From Planctomycetes bacterium RBG_16_41_13 (lineage in GTDB: Bacteria; Planctomycetota; Brocadiia; Brocadiales; Brocadiaceae), in assembly GCA_001828295.1 (NCBI GenBank), contig MHYI01000044.1, positions 1,170 through 6,709 of the forward strand: a stretch of DNA of 5,540 bases, in the 5' to 3' direction. Positions 1-5,540 of this stretch are shown here, piece by piece; position 1 is the first letter of the stretch; every line of letters starts with the position of its first letter. Under the pieces are notes generated by a model that did no database searches, was not told the DNA's origin, and worked only from the letters and a program-made list of their open reading frames with translations. The position numbers were made by a program, and so were the translations under genes.

Positions 1-358
1 ACTCGACACGGCCAATAAGGAATTCTTCATGGAATGGTTTTTGTATAAAATGACATGCGCCGGATTCCAGTCCCCTAAAGATATCCTCCGGACCGGAAAG
101 AGAGGTGACGAGGATTACCGGGATATTTTTTGTTTTTAATTTTTTGCATAACTCATAGCCATCCATCCCTGGCATGACAACATCGCTAATAACCAGATTG
201 GGCTGCACGGCATCTATCATATCTATCGCTTGCCTGCCGTCTTGTGCAAGAAAAACCTTGTAGTTTTGTTTTTCCAGCATATACCTTATCCGTTCCGCCT
301 GTGTCGGGCTGTCTTCTGCAACAAGTATTTTGGCTTCCTTATAATTGTCAGTTTCCAT
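1..358 (-). CDS. Receiver-domain response regulator or REC-linked kinase, partial (C-terminus outside window)
   Basis: The 119 visible residues form a nearly complete CheY-like receiver domain. Its acidic pair is E15-D16, the phosphoacceptor is D59 in SDVVMPGMDG, the switch threonine is T85 (VTSLS), and the conserved lysine is K107 in QKPF. There is no stop before the left edge, so the gene is cut by the window. The ATG at 358 is supported by an AAGGA ribosome site six bases upstream, and the gene follows cheB after 24 bases. It is probably a phosphorylation target of the CheA encoded upstream. The visible end (KPFHEEFLIGRVE) resembles receivers that continue into a longer protein, for example a REC-PAS-kinase or a REC-output regulator. 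The output domain cannot be seen, and a stand-alone CheY-size protein is also possible. The receiver call is firm; the full architecture is not. Confidence 0.93.
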   Translation of the reverse strand, partial: METDNYKEAKILVAEDSPTQAERIRYMLEKQNYKVFLAQDGRQAIDMIDAVQPNLVISDVVMPGMDGYELCKKLKTKNIPVILVTSLSGPEDIFRGLESGACHFIQKPFHEEFLIGRVE

Positions 359-364
359 ATTGAT

Positions 365-369
365 TCCTT
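365..369 (-). promoter_or_regulatory. Ribosome binding site of the receiver-domain gene
   Basis: The minus strand reads AAGGA six bases before the ATG at 358. It is a normal Shine-Dalgarno site, lies in the short gap after the cheB stop, and fixes the start of the partial gene. Confidence 0.7.
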
Positions 370-382
370 AAAGAAATATTCA

Positions 383-1447
383 TTATGACGCCGCTGCGCA
401 TGTTTTTGAAGCCAATTTCTCAAGAGAGGTAGGAATGCCGTTAAGAGGGAGTATATGCATTGCGGCCTCAAGTTTCTTTGCCTCCGCAGGCATACCATAA
501 ACAATGGAAGAATCTCTATCCTGCGCAATTGTTATCGAGCCGCATTCTTTCATCAGCTTCAATTCCAGCGCCCCATCTTTCCCCATACCCGTCAAAAGAA
601 CTCCTATAGCCTTATCGCGGATATTTTCAGCGATAGAACGAAATAAAAATGATACCGATGGACGCAGGCCATTTTCCGGCGCGCTGCTTCTGAGAAATAT
701 TCTCGAATTGCTGTCCACGCCCATATGACAATCATCCGGAGCAAAATATACGTGTCCCGGCAAAGGCGTGTCGCCATTTCTTGCTATATGCATTTTAAAT
801 GACGTTGTCTTCGCAAGCCATTCCACCAGCCCGTCAATAAATCCCGGGGCAATATGCTGAACAATTAAAAGAGGCACGGATATTTCCTTAGTAAGATTTT
901 TCAGTATTATCTGAATCGTCTGAGGGCCTCCTGTGGAGGCGCCAATTGCAATAAGTTTTACTTTTCCCTCAAACTCTCTGCTTTTTTCTATTGCTTCGCT
1001 TTCACCACATTTTTCCTGCAATGTTTTATTTGTGCCAGGCCGTACAAATTCAGCATTGGACAACGATTTCACCATGTTTACCAGATGCCGCGAAGTGTAC
1101 TCATACTTATGGTGCCCTGCTCCTTGTGGTTTTTCAATAAATGCCACCGCTCCGGCATCCAGGGCAATAAATGTTTTCTCCTTCTCCTTTGGATCCCAGA
1201 ATGCGCTCACCATAATAATAGGCAATGGGTTTGTTTCCATTATCGCACGGGAAGCCTCAATGCCGTCCATCTCCGGCATTTGTATATCCATAACAACAAT
1301 ATCAGGCCTTTTGCCGCGCACAAATTCCACGGCTTCTTTTCCATTATTTGCCGTGCCTGTTACGTGAATAGCAGGGTCGCTCTGCAGAATATGCACGAGA
1401 AGATCCCTGACAACAGGCGAATCATCTACCACCAATACCTTTATCAT
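383..1447 (-). CDS. cheB: CheB: chemoreceptor glutamate methylesterase/deamidase with receiver domain
   Basis: This cytoplasmic enzyme removes methyl groups from receptor glutamates (and deamidates glutamines) to reset sensitivity, and is activated by phosphate from CheA. The 354 residues match the usual CheB length. Residues 1-125 are a receiver: acidic pair D8-D9, phosphoacceptor D54 in MDIQMPEMDG, S81 and K106. Residues about 130-160 are a polar linker. Residues about 163-350 are the esterase domain, with catalytic S171 in GASTGGP, H198 in VQHI and D291 in LTGMGKDGA; YGMPAEA (317-323) is also conserved. All key residues are present, so it should be active. The ATG at 1447 is chosen because the protein opens directly with the first receiver strand (MIKVLVVDDS) and AGGGG lies six bases upstream. 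It follows cheA after a 98-base gap holding a repeat element. No cheR is in the window. Confidence 0.97.
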   Translation of the reverse strand: MIKVLVVDDSPVVRDLLVHILQSDPAIHVTGTANNGKEAVEFVRGKRPDIVVMDIQMPEMDGIEASRAIMETNPLPIIMVSAFWDPKEKEKTFIALDAGAVAFIEKPQGAGHHKYEYTSRHLVNMVKSLSNAEFVRPGTNKTLQEKCGESEAIEKSREFEGKVKLIAIGASTGGPQTIQIILKNLTKEISVPLLIVQHIAPGFIDGLVEWLAKTTSFKMHIARNGDTPLPGHVYFAPDDCHMGVDSNSRIFLRSSAPENGLRPSVSFLFRSIAENIRDKAIGVLLTGMGKDGALELKLMKECGSITIAQDRDSSIVYGMPAEAKKLEAAMHILPLNGIPTSLEKLASKTCAAAS

Positions 1448-1453
1448 CCATTA

Positions 1454-1458
1454 CCCCT
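1454..1458 (-). promoter_or_regulatory. Ribosome binding site of cheB
   Basis: The minus strand reads AGGGG six bases before the cheB ATG at 1447. A second, out-of-frame ATG at 1451 lies only two bases from this motif, too close to be used. The site lies just downstream, in the direction of transcription, of the repeat element at 1471-1532. Confidence 0.65.
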
Positions 1459-1470
1459 GTCATTAAATAA

Positions 1471-1532
1471 TGTACAATGTACAATGTACGATTTTAGATT
1501 TAAATCGTACTTTGTACTTTGTAAATCGTACA
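1471..1532. repeat. Heptad-phased inverted repeat element in the cheA-cheB gap (copy 1)
   Basis: The stretch divides into 7-base units beginning TGTACAA, TGTACAA, TGTACGA, and later CGTACTT, TGTACTT, TGTAAAT. The arms 1474-1494 and 1502-1522 are complementary over 21 bases with two T-T mismatches and a 7-base spacer. A second copy of AAATCGTAC at 1523-1531 lies exactly 21 bases after the one at 1502-1510 and could compete for the same left arm. The element fills most of the gap between the cheA stop and the cheB ribosome site. There is no following T-run in either direction, so it is not a typical intrinsic terminator. It is related to the element at 3961-4030. It is probably a dispersed intergenic repeat, and its function is unknown. 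Confidence 0.85.
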
Positions 1533-1545
1533 TTCTATTGTTACG

Positions 1546-3930
1546 CTATATAAATCGTTTTACCGTTTCCAGGAGGTTGCTCTGGTCGAAGTTACTCTTA
1601 ACAATGTAAGCGCTTGCCCCCACATCTATTCCTCTTTCACGATCTTCGCGGGAACTCAGCGAGGTTACCAGAACCACCGGCATCTCTGATAATTTTTTAT
1701 TCGCACGAATCTTCGCAGTAAGAGTAAAGCCATTCATCCTCGGCATATCAACATCCGACACGACCAAATCATATGCATCTGTTTTCAATTTTGTAAGGCC
1801 GTCAATCCCGTCAACGGCAGTATTCACCAGGTAACCTCCCGATTCCAGAATATTTTTCAATAACATCCTGGAAGTAATTGAATCTTCTACAATAAGTATT
1901 TTTTTTCGTTCCTTCCCGGTTGCTTCCTTCTGAATATCCTTTTTGACGGCAGGAGATGAATTTTTTATGGCAGATTGAATTAAATCGTAGACATTTATCA
2001 CTGGTACAACTTCCCCCGAACCAAGGATTGTCGCCCCCGCAATATTTCGCACACGCACCAATTGTTTGCCAAGATTTTTGACCAATACCTCCTGTTCATC
2101 CAGGATCTCGTCCACGCAAAAGGCAATGCGCCTGCTTGAAGCGCCAATAACCACCGTATGAAGATAACCGGCATTCCCTCTATTTCCCGATACGTGTTTC
2201 TTTTCGCCGGATATACCTAACGCCTCCTGCAGTTTTATGAAGGGAACAGATATCCCGTCAACGAATATGGCCTCCTTTTTTTCAATCTGTTTTATCTCAT
2301 TCGTATTAACGCGCATTGCCTGCTCCACACTGATGGTTGGTATTGCAAATTTATGCCCTGCAACCCGCACTATTATCCCCCGGTATGTAGCAAGCGTCAA
2401 AGGGAGGACTATTCTGAACGTAGTGCCCACGTTTAATTTCGATTCCAAATATACCTTGCCGCCAAGTTTTTCCGCTTTTTCGCGGACGATGGCAAGCCCA
2501 AGCCCTCTTCCTGAAATATCGGTGACAATCGGGCTTGTAGAAATATCCGATTGAAATACCAGCGATGACGCCTCACCGTCGTTCATGTTTTTAATATGCT
2601 CTTCTTTGGCAAAACCGGATTTTATCGCTGATTTTTTTACCTTTTCAACATCAATCCCCGCTCCATCGTCTGAAATGACCGCTTCAACCTGATTACTATT
2701 CGTCTGATGTATTGACAAGGAAATTGTTCCCTGTGGCTTCTTATTTTTCCGCAGCCGTTCTTCAATCTTCTCAATCCCATGATCAATACAATTTCTTACC
2801 ATATGCATTAACGGATCTTTTATTTCTTCCAAAATACGTTTGTCAACTTCAACCTCGCCGCCGCTAATGAGTAAATTTATATCTTTCGCCTGATTTCGGG
2901 AAATATCGCGCACGACTTTTGGAAAAGTTTCCAGTATTGAAGAAAACGGCATCATAAGGATCTTTTTAACGTCTTCAAGAAGTTCGTCCACCATTCCTGC
3001 AAGCATTCTATGATCACGTTTTGTGCAGCCCGCTAAAACATTGATTTCCACTTCCAGGGTTTTCATAAAATTATGATTCCATTCCATGAATTCTCTCAGT
3101 AAATCAATGTGTTCACTTTTGCGTTTTACCCCGTCTTTCTCAGATTCCATTTCGTCTTGTAATAAAACAGTCCTTCGCGCCGATGAGTATACTTTCGTCC
3201 ATTTACGATCCCAATCATCAAGGATTGTTGAAATCCGCAATAGCTCACTGGCACGCAGCAATGAAACTTGTTTTAGAGAAAGCATTTCCTCTGCCTTAAA
3301 AAAAAGCGTATCGAGTTTTGACGAGGCAACACGCAACACTTTCGCACGGGATGTTTCCCGCCTGATAATGCCTTCTTTTTGCATGGCGGCATGAACAGCC
3401 TTTTCACCGGCGATACTCTCCTCTTCGACCATGTTAATGACGTCATCCTCAACAGATTTATCCTTCACGTCACTTTGCAGGCATGCTTCAACGAAGGCTT
3501 GAGGTAGCGCTCCGGAAGGGACTTCATCAGGGCTTTCGCCGGATACCAGTCCTTCTATTCGCCGTACAAGTGTGGAAATATCGCTACTTCCTTCCGGCGA
3601 GAAAAGTATTCTTCCAATGCTGTCCAGCGCATCATGGAGGAGGTCGTATTCTCTCTTCGACAATTGTAATCCGCCATGTTTCATATTGGAAAATACCGTC
3701 TCGAGAGATTGGCATATTTTCTCGATGCTGAGAAGATTTACCGCCCTTGCTGCGCCTTTCAAATTATGAGCTTCACGAAATATCTTTTCAATAATCTGCT
3801 TCTGCACGTAAACGGGGGGATTTTCCTCCATTTTCAGCAAATCAACAGACATTTCCTTTATGTGCTCTTCCACCTCTATTTTAAAAGTGGCCAGCAGGCG
3901 TTTTTGAAATTCAATTTCTCTTTCATTCAT
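1546..3930 (-). CDS. cheA: Hybrid CheA histidine kinase with C-terminal receiver domain
   Basis: This is the central cytoplasmic kinase of the chemosensory complex; it autophosphorylates and passes phosphate to receiver domains. The 794 residues run as follows. The Hpt (P1) domain spans about 5-125, with phosphoacceptor H55 in FREAHNLKGAARAVN. A variable acidic linker spans about 130-195, with no recognisable P2 docking domain. A long helical dimerisation region spans about 197-350. The ATPase (P4) spans about 355-510, with N-box HMVRNCIDHGIE (N380), G1 DDGAGID (421-427) and G2 GRGLGLAIV (474-482). The CheW-like P5 spans about 512-655. The receiver spans about 676-794, with E682-D683, D726 in SDVDMPRMNG, T756 and K778. 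All catalytic residues are present. An in-frame TGA at 3945-3943 limits the start to ATG 3930; no clear Shine-Dalgarno precedes it. The fused receiver is typical of Wsp/Frz-like systems. Confidence 0.97.
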   Translation of the reverse strand: MNEREIEFQKRLLATFKIEVEEHIKEMSVDLLKMEENPPVYVQKQIIEKIFREAHNLKGAARAVNLLSIEKICQSLETVFSNMKHGGLQLSKREYDLLHDALDSIGRILFSPEGSSDISTLVRRIEGLVSGESPDEVPSGALPQAFVEACLQSDVKDKSVEDDVINMVEEESIAGEKAVHAAMQKEGIIRRETSRAKVLRVASSKLDTLFFKAEEMLSLKQVSLLRASELLRISTILDDWDRKWTKVYSSARRTVLLQDEMESEKDGVKRKSEHIDLLREFMEWNHNFMKTLEVEINVLAGCTKRDHRMLAGMVDELLEDVKKILMMPFSSILETFPKVVRDISRNQAKDINLLISGGEVEVDKRILEEIKDPLMHMVRNCIDHGIEKIEERLRKNKKPQGTISLSIHQTNSNQVEAVISDDGAGIDVEKVKKSAIKSGFAKEEHIKNMNDGEASSLVFQSDISTSPIVTDISGRGLGLAIVREKAEKLGGKVYLESKLNVGTTFRIVLPLTLATYRGIIVRVAGHKFAIPTISVEQAMRVNTNEIKQIEKKEAIFVDGISVPFIKLQEALGISGEKKHVSGNRGNAGYLHTVVIGASSRRIAFCVDEILDEQEVLVKNLGKQLVRVRNIAGATILGSGEVVPVINVYDLIQSAIKNSSPAVKKDIQKEATGKERKKILIVEDSITSRMLLKNILESGGYLVNTAVDGIDGLTKLKTDAYDLVVSDVDMPRMNGFTLTAKIRANKKLSEMPVVLVTSLSSREDRERGIDVGASAYIVKSNFDQSNLLETVKRFI

Positions 3931-3960
3931 TTTCGTCTGGTTTCATAAATCCACATGGTA

Positions 3961-4030
3961 TGAAGTACGAGGTACGAAGTACGATTTAAAAATCGTACTT
4001 CGTACCTCGTAAATCTAAAATCGTACTTTG
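3961..4030. repeat. Heptad-phased palindromic repeat element in the HD-GYP-cheA gap (copy 2)
   Basis: The arms 3967-3987 and 3990-4010 are perfectly complementary over 21 bases with a 2-base centre (22 pairs counting 3966/4011). The whole element keeps a 7-base period (TGAAGTA, CGAGGTA, CGAAGTA, CGATTTA and so on). A further AAATCGTACTT at 4018-4028, exactly 28 bases after the one at 3990, can pair with 3977-3987 instead, so two hairpins exclude each other. Positions 4010-4026 (TAAATCTAAAATCGTAC) are identical to the minus strand of 1502-1486 in copy 1. The element ends 30 bases before the cheA ATG. There is no T-run downstream on the minus strand, so a classical terminator is unlikely. An mRNA hairpin that stabilises, pauses or attenuates is possible but unproven. 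Confidence 0.88.
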
Positions 4031-4041
4031 AAATTCTTGCA

Positions 4042-5001
4042 CTACCCTCCCCTGCTCCCTAAAAAAGCGACAAAACTTCTAAAATACACCTCGTCAAAAT
4101 GACCCTTCATATGCTCTTTCATCATTTGCAACGCGGGGAACGGTTTTCTCGCATCCGAATACGGCCTTTTTGTTGTTAACGCATCGTAAACATCTATTAT
4201 CGCCGCAATTTTTCCATAATCATGAATCTCACTGCCCTTCAAGCCCATTGGATAGCCTTGTCCATTAAGTTTTTCATGATGCTGCAAAACCGGAGAAAAG
4301 GACTCTTCACGAAGACCACCCAAATCCTTCAATATGCCACTTCCAATTTCCACATGTTTCTTCATCTCGGCGTACTCAACCTCGCTCAGTTTTCCATTTT
4401 TGTTCAGTATATCAACGTTAATCTGTGTCTTCCCTATATCATGAAGTAACAATCCTGTGCCAAAATCATTCATTCCTTTCGCATTAAGCCTTAAATATTT
4501 TGCAAATAAAAGACCAAGTACAGAGACGTCAACGCAATGCGTATAGGTATAATAATCATACGATACCATGTTTAACATGGTTGAAGTAGCCTCCTTGTTG
4601 TGCAGCACATATTCTACGGTGCTTGATACCCAGTTTCTTGACCTTTCAACATTATCTCCTGCGCGAGGGTCGTTAAATATGTCAAGCATAATGGATTTCG
4701 CCACATTATAAACCATTTCCGATTTAGTTTTAGTGTCAATAGCGGGATCATGAATTATCAGTTTTAAATGTGACTCACTATGCCTCAAATATAGCGTTTC
4801 TTCACATTGTTTTATAAAAAGACAGTTTATCTGATTATACAGAAGTTCTTTTATGTTATGCTCATAAAGGGCGCTCTCACTGTTGCAATACAGTACATAA
4901 CGGATACCTTCGTCTGTGTGAGTTTTTATGTAAAGATTGCATCCGGCGCAGGTATTAGGCTGTATTGTGTTTAAGGCTACAGGGATATATTCATTTGGCA
5001 T
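4042..5001 (-). CDS. HD-GYP domain protein, probable cyclic-di-GMP phosphodiesterase
   Basis: HD-GYP enzymes hydrolyse c-di-GMP at a metal centre; this one is cytoplasmic, with no signal or membrane segment seen. Numbered from ATG 5001 (319 residues), about 1-85 is the N-terminal domain often found before HD-GYP (NEYIPVALNTI, then LYIK and YVLY). The HD-GYP core spans about 140-315. Probable ligands are H155 (YTYTHCVDVS), H187-D188 with K191 (LLHDIGK), H216 (KKHVEIG), H241-H242-E243 and D270 (IDVYDAL). The signature reads HHEKLNGQGYP, with Asn246 where Asp is commonest, a tolerated variant. Position 151 is Tyr rather than the Glu linked to a third metal in the PmGH structure (from memory), so a two-metal site is likelier. 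The longer start at 5037 would overlap cheW by 14 bases. ATG 5001 is preferred because GGAAAG lies six bases upstream and the conserved domain begins there. No receiver is present, so control by CheA would be indirect. Confidence 0.93.
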   Translation of the reverse strand: MPNEYIPVALNTIQPNTCAGCNLYIKTHTDEGIRYVLYCNSESALYEHNIKELLYNQINCLFIKQCEETLYLRHSESHLKLIIHDPAIDTKTKSEMVYNVAKSIMLDIFNDPRAGDNVERSRNWVSSTVEYVLHNKEATSTMLNMVSYDYYTYTHCVDVSVLGLLFAKYLRLNAKGMNDFGTGLLLHDIGKTQINVDILNKNGKLSEVEYAEMKKHVEIGSGILKDLGGLREESFSPVLQHHEKLNGQGYPMGLKGSEIHDYGKIAAIIDVYDALTTKRPYSDARKPFPALQMMKEHMKGHFDEVYFRSFVAFLGSRGG

Positions 5002-5007
5002 AATAAT

Positions 5008-5013
5008 CTTTCC
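5008..5013 (-). promoter_or_regulatory. Ribosome binding site deciding the HD-GYP gene start
   Basis: The minus strand reads GGAAAG six bases before the ATG at 5001. The alternative ATG at 5037 has no comparable motif in front of it. This supports the shorter protein and a 22-base gap after the cheW stop. Confidence 0.55.
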
Positions 5014-5023
5014 ATCATGGTTG

Positions 5024-5540
5024 CTATACTTCGTCATTTACGATTATTGCATTGTCTGTCAGCAATTGTTCCGCATCCAATAGAATTAAATGGTCATTCG
5101 TAATTCCTTTTATGTATTTTCGGACAACCTCTGCCATCGTAAGGGGCGCTGGTGTTATTTTGTGAGAAGGAATGGAGGTTATTCCAGCGATTGAATTTAC
5201 AACAATGCCAAACTCCATGGTTTCATTATGAATAATTATTACTTTGTTTAAATTGGAGATACCCTTTCCCTTAGGAACGTTAAATAATGCCTTTATGTCA
5301 ATAACAGAAAATATCTGTCCCCTAACATTAATAATTCCCATAACATATTCCGGAACTCCGGGAATTGTTGTAATTTCTTTCAGCAAATACACCTCACGAA
5401 CACAGTCTGCCTGGATGCCATATCTGTCCTGATCAATAAGAAATTCAACTATGGATACATAGTGTATTTCCCTATACCGGATTTCCGGCTCCCGCGCGAG
5501 TATTTTCGCCCTCTCTTTAAGAATTGTCTCTCGATCGTTC
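5024..5540 (-). CDS. cheW: CheW-like coupling protein, partial (N-terminus outside window)
   Basis: CheW links chemoreceptors to the P5 domain of CheA in signalling arrays. The reading frame stays open to the right edge, giving 171 visible residues. A GTG at 5392 could be mistaken for the start, but translation upstream of it continues a proper CheW fold: HYVSIVEFLIDQDRYGIQAD is the first strand pair, followed by VREVYLLKEITTIPGVPEYV. No in-frame ATG lies between 5393 and 5540, so the true start is outside. The visible N-terminal ERAKILAREPE is a charged helical extension seen in CheW proteins of alternative-function systems. The core motif MGIINVRGQIFSVIDI (67-82) carries the conserved Arg (R73) of the receptor/CheA contact. 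The C-terminal half (FGIVVNSIAGITSIP, then YIKGITNDHLILLDAEQLL) is complete, ending at TAG 5024. It is the first gene visible in the operon. Confidence 0.95.
   Translation of the reverse strand, partial: NDRETILKERAKILAREPEIRYREIHYVSIVEFLIDQDRYGIQADCVREVYLLKEITTIPGVPEYVMGIINVRGQIFSVIDIKALFNVPKGKGISNLNKVIIIHNETMEFGIVVNSIAGITSIPSHKITPAPLTMAEVVRKYIKGITNDHLILLDAEQLLTDNAIIVNDEV

Noticed and set aside
286..528. Minus-strand open frame spanning the cheB 3' end and the receiver gene start
   Set aside because: It overlaps two well-supported genes in another frame, and its translation has no recognisable features.
1471..1532. CRISPR array or insertion-sequence remnant in the cheA-cheB gap
   Set aside because: The units are only 7 bases with no unique spacers, and there are no transposase fragments or target-site duplications.
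933..1609. Long plus-strand open frames opposite cheB and the 3' end of cheA (933-1367 and 1085-1609)
   Set aside because: They run antisense to an intact CheB with all catalytic residues, show no domain-like sequence, and the second crosses the repeat element. They are shadows of the minus-strand genes.
2237..3769. Plus-strand open frames opposite cheA (2237-2554, 3086-3394, 3483-3731, 3572-3769)
   Set aside because: CheA is continuous and complete on the other strand through this whole stretch; the translations are low in recognisable motifs and lack good ribosome sites.
3966..4011. Intrinsic terminator between the HD-GYP gene and cheA
   Set aside because: The hairpin is strong but AT-rich at its centre and is not followed by a T-run on the minus strand; the downstream genes belong to the same pathway.
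5001..5037. Start of the HD-GYP gene at ATG 5037
   Set aside because: It gives a 14-base overlap with cheW and 12 extra residues outside the conserved domain, and has no ribosome site; ATG 5001 has both a GGAAAG and the expected domain start. It cannot be fully excluded.

Overview
The window is one end-on block of five genes, all on the minus strand and so transcribed from right to left. It is the middle and end of a chemosensory (Che-like) operon. In order of transcription it holds: a CheW coupling protein whose start lies beyond the right edge (5540-5024); an HD-GYP cyclic-di-GMP phosphodiesterase (5001-4042); a hybrid CheA kinase with a fused C-terminal receiver (3930-1546); a CheB methylesterase (1447-383); and the start of a receiver-domain protein that runs off the left edge (358-1). 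There is no rRNA, tRNA, CRISPR array or insertion sequence. No gene-free gap exceeds about 110 bases. No promoter or intrinsic terminator is recognisable, and the gene spacing fits a single transcript started upstream of the right edge.

The gene set (CheW, hybrid CheA-REC, CheB, then a receiver protein) resembles the alternative-function chemosensory clusters, of which Wsp and Frz are the known examples, more than the flagellar type. By the usual logic of such systems, CheW couples an unseen receptor to CheA. CheA autophosphorylates on its Hpt histidine and can pass phosphate to three receivers in this window: its own C-terminal one, CheB, and the last gene. CheB demethylates the receptor as feedback. 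The HD-GYP enzyme would add a c-di-GMP-lowering activity. Neither a receptor nor CheR is visible; both may lie to the right.

The two longest intergenic gaps (1448-1545 and 3931-4041) lie on either side of cheA. Each holds a related AT-rich repeat element built on a 7-base period around TACGATTT-like units, with long inverted arms. They share an identical 17-base core in opposite orientation. Each ends 23-30 bases before the next start codon. They are the least explained feature of the window.

The organism is a bacterium of moderate to low GC. Protein style and the heptad repeats suggest an environmental Gram-negative such as an anammox planctomycete (Brocadiales) or a deltaproteobacterium-like group. 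This is an impression from family resemblance, not something the sequence proves.
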